From Mucilaginibacter sp. (GTDB lineage Bacteria > Bacteroidota > Bacteroidia > Sphingobacteriales > Sphingobacteriaceae), in assembly GCF_025362475.1 (NCBI RefSeq), contig NZ_JANYGH010000066.1, forward strand, positions 1 to 51,086: 51,086 nucleotides of DNA. The letters run 5' to 3'. The notes beneath the pieces are model-generated. The model was not told where the DNA came from, made no database searches, and worked only from the letters and a program-made list of their open reading frames with translations. How positions within the stretch are numbered: position 1 is the first letter of the stretch; each line of letters opens with the position of its first letter. Below are positions 35,662-45,403 of the stretch, piece after piece. Position numbers and translations under genes: made by a program.

Positions 35662-38499
35662 ATGAAAAGAACTTTGACTTCATTGTTGTTGCTTATCAGT
35701 GCTTTAAGTGGCTTTGCGCAAACGCCGGGCGATAAACTGTATATAACCAACAAAAGCGGCGCCGGTTATTTCCCCCTGGCGGTAAGCGGTAAAGTAGTGC
35801 CCTTGTACGTAAGCGATATGGATTATCCCGGTGTAAAAAGAGCGGTGGGAAGCCTGGGTAATGATCTCAGATCGGTTACCGGTGCCACCCCGGGTATATT
35901 AACAGGTAAAGTTAACCTGGATAAGCATATGGTTATTATTGGCACGCTCGGGAAAAATGAGCTGATAGATCAGCTGGTTAAACAAAACAAGCTGGATGTT
36001 TCGCAGGTTACTGGCAAATGGGAAACCTCGCTTGTGCAGGTTGTTTCAAAACCTTTTCCGGGAGTTGAGAGTGCACTCATTATTGCCGGCAGTGATAAAC
36101 GCGGAACGATATACGGGATCTATGATGTATCAGCCCAGATAGGGGTATCGCCCTGGTACTGGTGGGCCGATGTGCCCGTAAAGCAGCAAAAGAGCCTTTA
36201 TGTAATCCCCGGCATGCACACCAATGGCGAACCAGCTGTAAAATACAGGGGGATTTTTATCAATGATGAAGCGCCGGCATTTTCCGGCTGGACGAAAGAG
36301 AAATTTGGCGGCGTAAACCATCAGCTGTATGAAAAGGTTTTTGAGCTTATCCTGCGCTTAAAAGGTAATTACCTGTGGCCCGCTATGTGGGGAAATGCCT
36401 TTAATGATGATGACAAGTTAAACCCAGTACTGGCTGATGAGTATGGCGTAGTGATGGGCACATCGCATCATGAACCGATGGATAGGGCGCAGCAGGAGTG
36501 GAAACGCTACGGAAGCGGCCAATGGAATTATGATAGTAATAAAGTGGTGTTGCAAAATTTCTGGAAAAAGGGCATCGAAAACATGGGTGCCAAAGAAACC
36601 ATCGTAACTGTTGGCATGCGTGGCGACGGCGATAAGCCGATGACGGAGGGAAGCAATATAGCTTTACTGGAAAATATTGTAAAAGATCAGCGTAGCATTA
36701 TTAGCCAGGTTACCGGTAAAGATGCCGCCCAAACACCACAAATGTGGGCCTTATATAAAGAGGTGCAGGATTATTACGATAAAGGCATGCGTGTGCCCGA
36801 TGATGTTACACTGTTGTTATGTGATGACAACTGGGGCAATATCCGCAAGTTGCCCAGCCTTACCGAAAAACCAAGAAAAGGAGGTTACGGCATTTATTAT
36901 CACTTTGATTATGTAGGCGGGCCGCGAAACTATAAGTGGCTCAACACAAATCCTATTTCAAAAACATGGGAGCAAATGCACCTGGCCTATGCCTACAATG
37001 CCCGGCAGGTTTGGATAGTAAATGTGGGCGATTTGAAACCAATGGAGTTTCCGATCAGCTTTTTCCTGGATTATGCATGGAACCCCAATAAATGGCCCGC
37101 CGGCAGGTTGCAGGAATATACTAATTTATGGGCCCGGCAGCAATTTGGCCCCCTTTACGCCAAAGAAATTGGACGCATATTATCTGCCTATACCCAATAT
37201 AACGGCAGGCGTAAGCCCGAACTGATTGAACCGCATACGTACAGTTTAACAAACTATAGCGAGTTTGAAACCGTTGCTGCCAATTACAACCGCTTAAAAG
37301 CCGATGCCGAAAGATTGTACGCTAAACTTTCGCCTCAATATAAAGATGCTTATTATCAGCTTGTTTTGCACCCGGTTCAAGCCTGTGCCAACTTAAACGA
37401 AATGTATTTTGAGGCTGCAAAAAATAATTGGTACGCCACACAACAGCGGGCCGCTACCAATACTACAGCGGCAAAAGTGAAGCAGCTTTTTGAAAAAGAC
37501 AAAGAGATATCTAAGTACTATAACACCAAACTTGCCAATGGCAAATGGAACCATATGATGGATCAAACGCATATTGGTTATACTTATTGGCAGCAGCCTT
37601 CGGTTGATGTAATGCCTGCGGTAAAGGAAATTATGCTACCCGAAGCGGCACAAATGGGTGTGTATGTGGAAGGCGCAAGCCAGGCTATCACTAATGGACT
37701 TGCAGCCGATACTTTGCCAGGCTTTTATCCATGGGAAAAGAACAGCCACTATATTGAAATTTTTAATAAAGGCAAAACAGCTTTTAGTTATACGGTTCAG
37801 TCGCCTTTATCCTACGTGATTGTTAAACCGGGCAACGGTAAAGTTGAACAGCAGGAGCGGATTTGGGTGAGCATTAATTGGGCTAAGGCTCCACGTAAAA
37901 CAGTTCATGTGCCTTTAACTATATCCGCGATGGGGCAAACAGTAACTGTTCAGCTTACCATTAACAATCAACAGCAAATAAATGATGGCGCATTTTATGA
38001 AAATAACGGCTATATAGCTATTGAAGCACAACATTATGCCAAAGCGGTTAATAGTAAAGCTGTTTCGTGGATAGTTATACCGGGATATGGCAAAACGTTG
38101 TCCGGTGTTACAACGATGCCGGTAACAGCCAGCAAACAAAAGCCCGGAGCTAACTGCCCGCATCTTGAATACCGGATTAATTTGCCGGATACCGGCCTGG
38201 TATCGCTGCAAACTTTTGTATCGCCAACGCTCGACTTTAAAAATGGACAAGGTTTGTTTTATGCTATTTCGATAGATGATGAAACACCACAGGAGGTGAA
38301 GATCAGTACTGCCGCGGATAGCAAAGATTGGGCCGCGGCTGTCAGTGATAATATCAGGAAATTGATTACCAGGCATCACATAACTCAGCGGGGCCTACAC
38401 ACTATAAAATACTGGATGATTGATCCGGGTGTAGTACTACAAAAAGTAGTAGTAGATGCAGGCGGCCTTAAACCAAGTTATTTAGGTCCGCCGGAGTAG
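35662..38499 (+). CDS. GH115 alpha-1,2-glucuronidase (945 aa)
   Basis: GH115 enzymes release (4-O-methyl)glucuronic acid from internal as well as terminal xylose of glucuronoxylan. Signal peptide (about residues 1-19, GFAQ). N-terminal domain with Y-P-G-V-K-R-A (about 57). A TIM-barrel region (about 190-500) carries R-G-I-F-I-N-D-E, LKGNYLWPAMWGNAFNDDD and GTSHHEPMDRAQQEW, all characteristic of the family. A helical domain follows, then C-terminal beta-sandwich modules (about 690-945). Length and order are standard. Last gene of the susC operon. A bidirectional terminator separates it from the convergent SDR gene. Together with GH67 it gives the locus two complementary alpha-glucuronidases. 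Confidence 0.94.
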   Translation: MKRTLTSLLLLISALSGFAQTPGDKLYITNKSGAGYFPLAVSGKVVPLYVSDMDYPGVKRAVGSLGNDLRSVTGATPGILTGKVNLDKHMVIIGTLGKNELIDQLVKQNKLDVSQVTGKWETSLVQVVSKPFPGVESALIIAGSDKRGTIYGIYDVSAQIGVSPWYWWADVPVKQQKSLYVIPGMHTNGEPAVKYRGIFINDEAPAFSGWTKEKFGGVNHQLYEKVFELILRLKGNYLWPAMWGNAFNDDDKLNPVLADEYGVVMGTSHHEPMDRAQQEWKRYGSGQWNYDSNKVVLQNFWKKGIENMGAKETIVTVGMRGDGDKPMTEGSNIALLENIVKDQRSIISQVTGKDAAQTPQMWALYKEVQDYYDKGMRVPDDVTLLLCDDNWGNIRKLPSLTEKPRKGGYGIYYHFDYVGGPRNYKWLNTNPISKTWEQMHLAYAYNARQVWIVNVGDLKPMEFPISFFLDYAWNPNKWPAGRLQEYTNLWARQQFGPLYAKEIGRILSAYTQYNGRRKPELIEPHTYSLTNYSEFETVAANYNRLKADAERLYAKLSPQYKDAYYQLVLHPVQACANLNEMYFEAAKNNWYATQQRAATNTTAAKVKQLFEKDKEISKYYNTKLANGKWNHMMDQTHIGYTYWQQPSVDVMPAVKEIMLPEAAQMGVYVEGASQAITNGLAADTLPGFYPWEKNSHYIEIFNKGKTAFSYTVQSPLSYVIVKPGNGKVEQQERIWVSINWAKAPRKTVHVPLTISAMGQTVTVQLTINNQQQINDGAFYENNGYIAIEAQHYAKAVNSKAVSWIVIPGYGKTLSGVTTMPVTASKQKPGANCPHLEYRINLPDTGLVSLQTFVSPTLDFKNGQGLFYAISIDDETPQEVKISTAADSKDWAAAVSDNIRKLITRHHITQRGLHTIKYWMIDPGVVLQKVVVDAGGLKPSYLGPPE

Positions 38500-38523
38500 G
38501 GGATAGTAATTGCGAGAAAGCGT

Positions 38524-38565
38524 AAAAAAGGGGGATAATTAAGTTTATCACCCCTTTTATTTTTT
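38524..38565. terminator. bidirectional terminator between GH115 and the SDR gene
   Basis: A stem made of AAAAGGGGGATAA and TTATCACCCCTTTT with one bulged base is flanked by A-rich and T-rich runs (ATTTTTTG on the plus side, the complement of GTAAAAAA on the minus side). It fits termination of both convergent transcripts. Confidence 0.65.
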
Positions 38566-38566
38566 G

Positions 38567-39313
38567 TTAAAAGCCTACGGAGTTTCCGCCATCAACCGGC
38601 AGTACAACTCCCGTTACATATTTTGCTGCATCGGATGATAGGTAAAATATGGCATCTGCTATATCTTCCGGTTCGCCCAACTTACCCATGGGGGTTCTTG
38701 ACATCACTTTTTGTTTGCGTTCCGCATCACTATCCAATGCTTTGGCCGACATATCTGTTGCTATAAAGCCGGGCGCCACGCAATTAACCCGAATGCCCCG
38801 GGGCGAAAGCTCTGTTGCCATTGCCCTGGTCATCCCCTCAATGGCTGATTTTGTTGCGGTATAGGATATTACGTAGGGGATACCATATTGCGAAGCCATA
38901 GAACTGATGTTCACAATATTTCCTCCACCTGCAGTAATCATATGTTTAACAACTTCACGGCTGATTACAAATACAGCTACAAGGTTAGTTTGTATAATTT
39001 GCTGAAAATCATCGTCGGTAACATCGGTAAAATGTTTTTTTTGATTGATACCTGCGTTGTTAACAAGAATATCAGGCGTGCCAAATTCGGCAACTATTTC
39101 ATTTATTAAAGCAGGGATTTTTTTGGTATCGCTTAAATCAAAGGCTTTGTAATGGCAAAGCTCGCCAAATGAATCAGCTGCATGTTGCAGTTTGGTTTCA
39201 TCGCGGCCAATGATGATGGTGCGGATATTGTTTTCGATAAATTTTCGTGTGGTGGCCAGGCCAAGGCCTGATGCCCCGCCGGTAACAATAGCAACTTTTG
39301 TTTTAGAAATCAT
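38567..39313 (-). CDS. SDR-family oxidoreductase, probable D-mannonate/fructuronate or related sugar-acid dehydrogenase (248 aa)
   Basis: Classical short-chain dehydrogenase. Nucleotide-binding T-G-G-A-S-G-L-G (residues 11-18), structural N-N-A-G, catalytic Tyr151-x-x-x-Lys155 in SYTATKS with an upstream Ser in NISSMAS, and the C-terminal V-L-P-V-D-G-G. It resembles gluconate-5-dehydrogenase, KduD and YjmF-type enzymes. It lies 31 bases downstream of the lacI gene on the same strand and divergent from uxuA. No UxuB of the long-chain polyol dehydrogenase type is in the window, so this SDR is a good candidate for the fructuronate-to-mannonate step. That assignment is from context, not from a diagnostic residue. 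Confidence 0.85.
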   Translation of the reverse strand: MISKTKVAIVTGGASGLGLATTRKFIENNIRTIIIGRDETKLQHAADSFGELCHYKAFDLSDTKKIPALINEIVAEFGTPDILVNNAGINQKKHFTDVTDDDFQQIIQTNLVAVFVISREVVKHMITAGGGNIVNISSMASQYGIPYVISYTATKSAIEGMTRAMATELSPRGIRVNCVAPGFIATDMSAKALDSDAERKQKVMSRTPMGKLGEPEDIADAIFYLSSDAAKYVTGVVLPVDGGNSVGF

Positions 39314-39344
39314 TTAAAAAGTATTATAAATCTGTATCGCTTAA

Positions 39345-40376
39345 TTACCCGTTTCGCAGGGATGATTCGCGGATAATTAGTTCTGATCTGAGCACAAGGC
39401 TGTGTGTTTCCTGGATATCGTCTTTATTAAGCAGGTGATTCACCATTAGCCTTGCGGCAGTTTCACCCATTTCATAGCCTTTATAATTGATGGTTGTAAG
39501 GTTAGGTTCAATCACACAAGAGGTAGGGTCATTGTTAAAGCCGGCAACAGCAATATCATGAGGTATTTTTATGCCATGCTTTTTTAACGTTTGCATACAG
39601 GCCACCGCGCAAATATCATTTGCTACAAACAGCCCATCAGGAAGTTGCCGCATTTTCATGAGCTGGTGCGCTGCATCTATTCCCGACTGTGCACTCAGGT
39701 CGGCGATGATCACCAGGTCGTTATCAAATTCCAGTTGATGAGCTTCCAGCGCTCTTTTGTATCCATAAAAGCGGTCGCTGTAAACATTGCGCAGCTGGTT
39801 ACCCGTAATATGTGCTATCTTTTTGCAACCCTGGCTTATCAAATGCGTTGTTACTTCCTGCCCCGCTTTATAATTGTCAATATAGATCTGCGGGCATGAT
39901 TCATGATCCAGAACGCGGTCAAAGAACACCAAAGGAATTTTGCGTTTTATAAACGGTTCAAAGTGATCAAAGCTGTTTGTATCATAGGCAACGGAAACAA
40001 GTAAGCCATCAACCCGGTTATGAAACATAGCCTGCACATTGCTGGCTTCTTTTTTCATGGTTTCCAACGATTGGCTGATGATGAGGTTATAGTTGTTTTC
40101 ATTAACCACCTTTTCAATACCGGCAATTACATCGGCCATAAAGTTGCTGTTTAACCTTGGTACAATCACCCCGATAATATTGCTTTGCTTTTTGCGTAAA
40201 TTACTGGCAAACGAGTTTGACCTGTATCCCATTTCCTCGGCGGTCTTGTTTATCAGCTTGCGGGTTTCTTTACTTATCCTGGGGTGGTTTTTCAGCCCCC
40301 GGCTTACTGTAGCAGCCGAAATGTTAAGTTTGGTGGCAATGTCATAAATTGTTGTTTCTTTTTCCCCGTTTGCCAT
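39345..40376 (-). CDS. LacI-family transcriptional regulator (343 aa)
   Basis: N-terminal LacI helix-turn-helix (residues 8-55: TTIYDIATKLNISAATVSRGL, split here by the hinge at NHPRIS) and hinge helix, then a periplasmic-binding-protein-like sensor domain (about 65-340) with I-G-V-I-V-P-R-L-N-S-N-F and G-L-F-V-A-N-D-I-C-A. Such proteins bind palindromes with a central CG, such as the CAATCGATTG sites found four times around this gene. It is the first gene of a lacI-SDR operon divergent from uxuA, and the operator at 40448-40459 lies between them. The effector is probably a uronate or a xylan-derived sugar, by inference. Confidence 0.95.
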   Translation of the reverse strand: MANGEKETTIYDIATKLNISAATVSRGLKNHPRISKETRKLINKTAEEMGYRSNSFASNLRKKQSNIIGVIVPRLNSNFMADVIAGIEKVVNENNYNLIISQSLETMKKEASNVQAMFHNRVDGLLVSVAYDTNSFDHFEPFIKRKIPLVFFDRVLDHESCPQIYIDNYKAGQEVTTHLISQGCKKIAHITGNQLRNVYSDRFYGYKRALEAHQLEFDNDLVIIADLSAQSGIDAAHQLMKMRQLPDGLFVANDICAVACMQTLKKHGIKIPHDIAVAGFNNDPTSCVIEPNLTTINYKGYEMGETAARLMVNHLLNKDDIQETHSLVLRSELIIRESSLRNG

Positions 40377-40443
40377 AAAGTGTTTTGCTATAAAATCTAA
40401 TGCGTGATAAATATAAAAATAAAATCAGGATATTTAATGTTTT

Positions 40444-40476
40444 TTGAGCAATCGATTGCGCATTTGTTTACATTTG
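40444..40476 (+). promoter_or_regulatory. uxuA promoter with LacI-family operator (divergent with lacI)
   Basis: TTG (40444-40446), GCAATCGATTGC (40448-40459, perfect 12-bp palindrome), then TACATTTG (40469-40476, TAnnTTTG). The operator is wedged between the promoter elements exactly as at susC. No clear minus-strand box for lacI was found, but the site is 72 bases from the lacI start and could also autoregulate it. Confidence 0.78.
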
Positions 40477-40546
40477 TTTTTCGGATGGCATTGTTCATCT
40501 GTAATAATATCAAATTCACCAGTTTAACAGATTAAAAACCTTTTAT

Positions 40547-41734
40547 ATGATACCTGATTTAGCACAAACCTTTAGGTGGTTTGGCCCTTCGGACCCGGTT
40601 ACTCTTCATGCCATTAAACAAACCGGTGCAACCGGTATTGTAACCGCGCTGCACCATATCCCGGCAGGAGATACCTGGAGTTTGATCGAGATTGAGAAGC
40701 GAAAAGCGGTTATAGAAAATTCGGGCTTTAAGTGGTCGGTGGTTGAAAGTGTCAACATTCATGAAGATATAAAGATTGGAACGGATAGGCGTGATCACTA
40801 CATTTCAAACTATAAGGAAACCTTAAAAAATCTTTCACAGGCCGGTATAAATATAGTGTGCTATAATTTTATGCCAGTGCTTGACTGGACCCGCACACAC
40901 CTCGATTTTCGGCTTCCGAATAACGCTTCGGCATTAAGATACCATGCGCAGGCAATAGCCGCTTTTGATCTGTATATTCTGCAGCGTGAAGATGCTTTTA
41001 ATGAATTTACGCCCCAGCAACAGCAGGCCGCTAAAGTTTACCTGGATAGTTTAAATGCAGACGAAAAAAAACTGCTTTTGAATACGGTTTTGGCAGGTTT
41101 GCCCGGCACCGATGAGGTGTTTACTGTTGATGAATTTAAGGTATATCTTGAAAAGTATCGTGCTGTTGATGAGGCTAAATTAAAGGAAAACTTAGGTTAC
41201 TTTTTAAAAGCGATTATCCCTTATGCCGAAGAACTGGGCATAAAAATGTGTATCCACCCGGATGATCCGCCATTCCCTATTTTAGGATTACCGAGGGTTG
41301 TTAAAAACGAAGCGGATTTAACCGATATTGTTAATATGTACCAGTCGCCGGCCAATGGGCTCACGCTTTGTACCGGTTCATTAGGTGCAAACGCCGCTAA
41401 TGATATTCCCGGCATTATTACCCGCCTGGGCCAGCATATCCACTTTTTGCACTTGCGTAATGTGAACAGGGAGGCCGACGGCAGTTTTTACGAAGCTGAT
41501 CATTTAGCAGGAAGTACCGATATGTTTGCCGTAATGAAAAGCATTATTATGGAACAGCTTAAAAGATCTGATGTCGGCAGGGCAGATCTTAGTATCCCAA
41601 TGCGACCCGATCACGGGCACAAGATCCTGGACGACTTTAATTATAATACCTATCCCGGGTACTCGGTAATTGGCCGCCTTAAAGGATTAGCAGAGTTACG
41701 CGGACTTGAACTTGGTATAAAAAGGATGTTATGA
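40547..41734 (+). CDS. uxuA: mannonate dehydratase UxuA (395 aa)
   Basis: Converts D-mannonate to 2-keto-3-deoxy-D-gluconate in glucuronate catabolism. The TIM-barrel family signatures are all present: FRWFGPSDPVTL near the N-terminus, CIHPDDPPFP (Cys235, His237; metal and substrate site), LCTGSLGA, H-F-L-H-L-R-N-V and M-R-P-D-H-G-H near the C-terminus. Length is normal. Cytoplasmic. It is a monocistronic-looking unit divergent from lacI under an operator-containing promoter. GH115 and GH67 supply glucuronate to the pathway. Glucuronate isomerase (UxaC) and KDG kinase/aldolase are not in the window. Confidence 0.96.
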   Translation: MIPDLAQTFRWFGPSDPVTLHAIKQTGATGIVTALHHIPAGDTWSLIEIEKRKAVIENSGFKWSVVESVNIHEDIKIGTDRRDHYISNYKETLKNLSQAGINIVCYNFMPVLDWTRTHLDFRLPNNASALRYHAQAIAAFDLYILQREDAFNEFTPQQQQAAKVYLDSLNADEKKLLLNTVLAGLPGTDEVFTVDEFKVYLEKYRAVDEAKLKENLGYFLKAIIPYAEELGIKMCIHPDDPPFPILGLPRVVKNEADLTDIVNMYQSPANGLTLCTGSLGANAANDIPGIITRLGQHIHFLHLRNVNREADGSFYEADHLAGSTDMFAVMKSIIMEQLKRSDVGRADLSIPMRPDHGHKILDDFNYNTYPGYSVIGRLKGLAELRGLELGIKRML

Positions 41735-41807
41735 TGAGATAACAGGCTCCCCAGCACTGTCGTATAATTCATTGATTTAATAGGACTAAATTGTTACACA
41801 AAATTCA

Positions 41808-41840
41808 TTGCAATCGATTGCATTATTGTTTTAAATTTTG
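41808..41840 (+). promoter_or_regulatory. esterase-operon promoter region with LacI-family operator
   Basis: The palindrome TGCAATCGATTGCA (41809-41822, 14 bp perfect) overlaps a TTG (41808-41810). A near-consensus -7 element, TAAATTTTG (one extra T), follows at 41832-41840. It lies 43 bases before the SASA esterase start codon. Confidence 0.7.
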
Positions 41841-41882
41841 TTACTTAGTAACCATAAACCTTTAGAATAAAACCTTTTAAAT

Positions 41883-43823
41883 ATGAAGTCAATGTTACGG
41901 CTGTGCTTTATGATGTGCTGTTGTTTGATGTGTTGTTCCGCGTATTCGGATGTACGGTTGCCCCAATTAGTTGGCAACGGAATGGTGCTTCAGCGCGATG
42001 CCCCGATCAATATCTGGGGCTGGGCCGATGCCGGTGAAAAAATTACCATAGGTTTTCGCGGCAACTACCACACTATTGCCGATAAAAACGGCCGGTGGAA
42101 AATAGTGCTACATGCCATGAAGGCGGGCGGGCCTTATGCTATGGAAATTAACGCGGGCAATCATATCGTACTCAATGATATTTTAATAGGGGATGTATGG
42201 TTTTGCTCGGGGCAATCAAATATGGTTTTGCCCATGGAGCGGGTAAAGGAGAAATATCCCGATGAAATAGCATCAGCCAATTATCCACAGATCAGGAACT
42301 TCTTTGTCAAAACCGAATCGGATGTTACTAAAATACATGAAGATGTGTTACCCGGCAAATGGGTAAAGGCAGACCCTGAAAATGTACTTAGTTTTGGCGC
42401 AGCATCGTGGTTTTTTGCTAAAAAGCTTTACCTAAAATACCATGTACCCATAGGTATTATTAACTCAAGTGTAGGCGGTACACCTGTCCAGGCATGGGTA
42501 AGCGAAAATGGGTTGAAAAACAATGTTACATACAGCCATCGCGTGGCCCGGTTTCATGATGGCAGCTATATAGATAGCGTAATGAAAGTGAAGCCTGAAC
42601 CTGTTGACCCTGCAAATACCGAAATACATGATAAAGGCCTTAATGGTAGTGTAACCTGGTATAATCCGGCTTATGTTCCTGATAAGTGGCACCATTTCTG
42701 GTTGCCCGGGTATTGGGCCGATCAGGGGATTAAAAATTTAAATGGGGTAGTATGGTTTCGAAAAGAGTTCACCTTGCCTGCGGGTGTTGAGAGCCAACCG
42801 GCTAAATTACTTTTCGGCAGGATGATTGACGCTGATCAAACTTATGTTAATGGCCATTTGGTAGGGAATATTACCTACCAGTATCCACCCCGCAGGTATA
42901 ACGTGCCTGTTGGTTTGCTAAAGCCCGGCAAAAATATTATTGTAATCAGGTTAACAAATTTTACGGGTAAGGGGGGCTTTGTACCCGATAAATCATACAA
43001 CCTAAACATTGGCGGGCAGCTTATTGATCTCCGTGGCGATTGGTTATATCGTGTAGGTCAGGCGTTTTTGCCAACTGACAAAAAAATGGCGGCAATTTTT
43101 TCTGCACAAAATGAGCCAACCGGGCTTTACAATACCATGGTTGCCCCGGCAATTAACTACACCATAAAAGGCTTACTCTGGTACCAGGGTGAAAGCAACG
43201 CAGATAAAGCCGCCGAGTATGGGCAATTGCTTAAAGCATTGATTACCGATTGGCGGCAACAATGGCAGCAGGGTAAACTGCCGTTTATATACGCGCAACT
43301 CCCCAATTTTAATGAAGTTCAATATTTACCAGCCGAAAGTAACTGGGCTATATTAAGGGAAGGCCAGCTTAAGGCCCTTTCACAGCCTAATACCGCAATG
43401 GCTGTTACCATTGATGCAGGCGAATGGAATGACATTCACCCGCTTAATAAAAAAGATGTAGGCGAACGGCTGGCCATAGCCGCCGAAAACCTGGCTTATA
43501 AAGAAACAGGCACAGTAGCATCCGGGCCAATTTATCAATCAGCCCTTGTGCAGGGAAACCATATCCAGATCAGTTTTAAAAATGTGGGTGCTGGGCTTAC
43601 GATACATGATGGCGACGAGCTGGAACAGTTTGCAATAGCAGGAGCCAATAAAAAGTTCGTTTGGGCCAAAGCGAAAATTGAGGGAGATAAAGTAATTGTA
43701 TGGAGTGATGGAGTGATCAGTCCGCTTTATGTAAGATATGCGTGGGCTGATAATCCGGAGGGGGCTAATCTCTATAATAAGGAAGGTTTACCTGCATCAC
43801 CGTTTAGAACCGATAACCAATAA
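41883..43823 (+). CDS. SASA-family carbohydrate O-acetylesterase with inserted jelly-roll domain (646 aa)
   Basis: Secreted SGNH-type esterase of the sialate O-acetylesterase family; in a xylan locus it probably removes acetyl groups from xylo-oligosaccharides. Signal peptide (cysteine-rich, about residues 1-22). Catalytic Ser112 in CSGQSNM, block W-Y-Q-G-E-S-N-A (about 435-442) and the Asp517-x-His519 pair in DIHPLNK. Between the two catalytic halves (about residues 255-385) is a GH2-like galactose-binding jelly roll (VVWFRKEFTLPAG, VNGHLVG). This insertion is known in the family. First gene of the SASA-CE15-CE4 operon. True sialate specificity is unlikely here because there are no sialic acid genes. 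Confidence 0.9.
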   Translation: MKSMLRLCFMMCCCLMCCSAYSDVRLPQLVGNGMVLQRDAPINIWGWADAGEKITIGFRGNYHTIADKNGRWKIVLHAMKAGGPYAMEINAGNHIVLNDILIGDVWFCSGQSNMVLPMERVKEKYPDEIASANYPQIRNFFVKTESDVTKIHEDVLPGKWVKADPENVLSFGAASWFFAKKLYLKYHVPIGIINSSVGGTPVQAWVSENGLKNNVTYSHRVARFHDGSYIDSVMKVKPEPVDPANTEIHDKGLNGSVTWYNPAYVPDKWHHFWLPGYWADQGIKNLNGVVWFRKEFTLPAGVESQPAKLLFGRMIDADQTYVNGHLVGNITYQYPPRRYNVPVGLLKPGKNIIVIRLTNFTGKGGFVPDKSYNLNIGGQLIDLRGDWLYRVGQAFLPTDKKMAAIFSAQNEPTGLYNTMVAPAINYTIKGLLWYQGESNADKAAEYGQLLKALITDWRQQWQQGKLPFIYAQLPNFNEVQYLPAESNWAILREGQLKALSQPNTAMAVTIDAGEWNDIHPLNKKDVGERLAIAAENLAYKETGTVASGPIYQSALVQGNHIQISFKNVGAGLTIHDGDELEQFAIAGANKKFVWAKAKIEGDKVIVWSDGVISPLYVRYAWADNPEGANLYNKEGLPASPFRTDNQ

Positions 43824-43841
43824 AAAATATTTTAAACCGAT

Positions 43842-45386
43842 ATGAAAACAGTAAAAATAAAGATTGCTATTTTTCTGATCCTGCTCTCTATTGCAGTGGC
43901 TGTACATGCTCAAAATACGCCGCCGGTTAATTTCACCGCCGAACAGGATCATCAGCAAATGATGAAACAGTTAGGCATTAAAACCTTGCGCCCTGGTCCC
44001 AATGGTGATGCAACTGCTCCTGATCATGCTAATTATGATGAGGCGCTTGCAAACCCATATCCAGATTTACCTGATGCGCTTACCGGTAAAAACGGTAAAA
44101 AGATAACCAACGCCATGATGTGGTGGAAACAACGGCGACCAGAGATAGTGGAAGATATGGAACGCGAAGTGTATGGCCGCATCCCGGCAAATGTGCCCAA
44201 AGTAATTTGGACGGTTAAAGTAACCGATAAAGAACGCGTAGGTTTTTACCCGGTAATAGCCAAACAGCTTATCGGGCATGTTGATTATACGGCATATCCA
44301 CTGTTAAATGTTAATATTGATATGACCCTGGTATTACCTGCCAACGCCAAAGGGCCTGTACCTGTGTTGATGATGTTTGGCCGCAGTACTTTGCCCGCAC
44401 CTGCCCAACCTAATCCGGCAGATCTGGAAAAAATAAATGACGCCTTAAAAGAGCTGCTTACCAAAGATCACCCCGAACTAAAAACCATATTTGAACAGTA
44501 TCCGGCATACAAGCCAATTCCTGAGCAATCTCCCTTTGGGCCGAGCGGCTTTCCGGTGGTGAAAGGCGATCCGCCGACGGCTTCGCAACTGATAGCCAAT
44601 GGCTGGGGATATGTGCTGATTGATCCTTCATCGATACAGGCCGACAATGCGGAGGGCCTCACCAAAGGAATAATTGGCCTGGTTAACAAGGGGCAGCCCC
44701 GTAAACCCGAGGATTGGGGTGCGTTACGCGCCTGGTCCTGGGGAGCGGCAAGGGCGCTGGATTACCTGGAAACAGAACCCGCGGTTGATGCAAAGCATGT
44801 AGGCATTGAGGGCGTATCAAGGTACGGTAAGGCAGCATTGGTAACGCTAGCCTTTGAACAACGTTTTGCTATGGGGCTCATCGGCTCATCCGGCGAGGGT
44901 GGCGCGAAGCTTCACCGGCGAAATTTTGGTGAGGCAGTGGAGAACCTTACCGGTGGCGAATATTACTGGATGGCCGGCAATTTTATGAAATATGGAGCAT
45001 CTGATGCTACATCCGGCGCTAAAACAGCTAATGATCTGCCTGTTGATGCACATGAACTTATTGCATTGTGCGCGCCCCGGCTTACTTTTATAAGCTATGG
45101 TATTCCTGAACAGGGCGATGCCAAGTGGCTTGATCAACAGGGTAGTTATATGGCTACGGTAGCTGCCGGTGCGGTTTTTAAATTAGTGGGAGCAAGGGAC
45201 CTGGGCATTACGAATGATTATAAAACGGAAAAAATGCCTCCGGTAAACACCGGCTTGCTGAACGGTGAACTGGCATGGCGACAACATGATGGTGGCCATA
45301 CCGATGCACCCAACGTTAAATATTTTATAGCCTGGGCTAATAAGCTGATGCATTATGGCAAAGAAGGGGCGCAACCCGCTAAATAG
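43842..45386 (+). CDS. CE15-type glucuronoyl esterase (514 aa)
   Basis: CE15 enzymes split the ester between xylan 4-O-methylglucuronic acid and lignin alcohols. Signal peptide of about 24 residues (AVHAQ). Alpha/beta-hydrolase core with oxyanion/nucleophile motif G-V-S326-R-Y-G-K, where fungal members have G-C-S-R; the following GSSGEGGAKLHRRNFGE segment with its conserved Glu/Arg; and the C-terminal His region RQHDGGH (His482 and His486 candidates). An N-terminal extension (about 25-110) typical of bacterial members is present. It is second in the esterase operon, 18 bases after the SASA gene. Its presence argues that the organism meets lignified plant cell wall. Confidence 0.88.
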   Translation: MKTVKIKIAIFLILLSIAVAVHAQNTPPVNFTAEQDHQQMMKQLGIKTLRPGPNGDATAPDHANYDEALANPYPDLPDALTGKNGKKITNAMMWWKQRRPEIVEDMEREVYGRIPANVPKVIWTVKVTDKERVGFYPVIAKQLIGHVDYTAYPLLNVNIDMTLVLPANAKGPVPVLMMFGRSTLPAPAQPNPADLEKINDALKELLTKDHPELKTIFEQYPAYKPIPEQSPFGPSGFPVVKGDPPTASQLIANGWGYVLIDPSSIQADNAEGLTKGIIGLVNKGQPRKPEDWGALRAWSWGAARALDYLETEPAVDAKHVGIEGVSRYGKAALVTLAFEQRFAMGLIGSSGEGGAKLHRRNFGEAVENLTGGEYYWMAGNFMKYGASDATSGAKTANDLPVDAHELIALCAPRLTFISYGIPEQGDAKWLDQQGSYMATVAAGAVFKLVGARDLGITNDYKTEKMPPVNTGLLNGELAWRQHDGGHTDAPNVKYFIAWANKLMHYGKEGAQPAK

Positions 45387-45403
45387 TTAAAAACATTAAC
45401 AGC

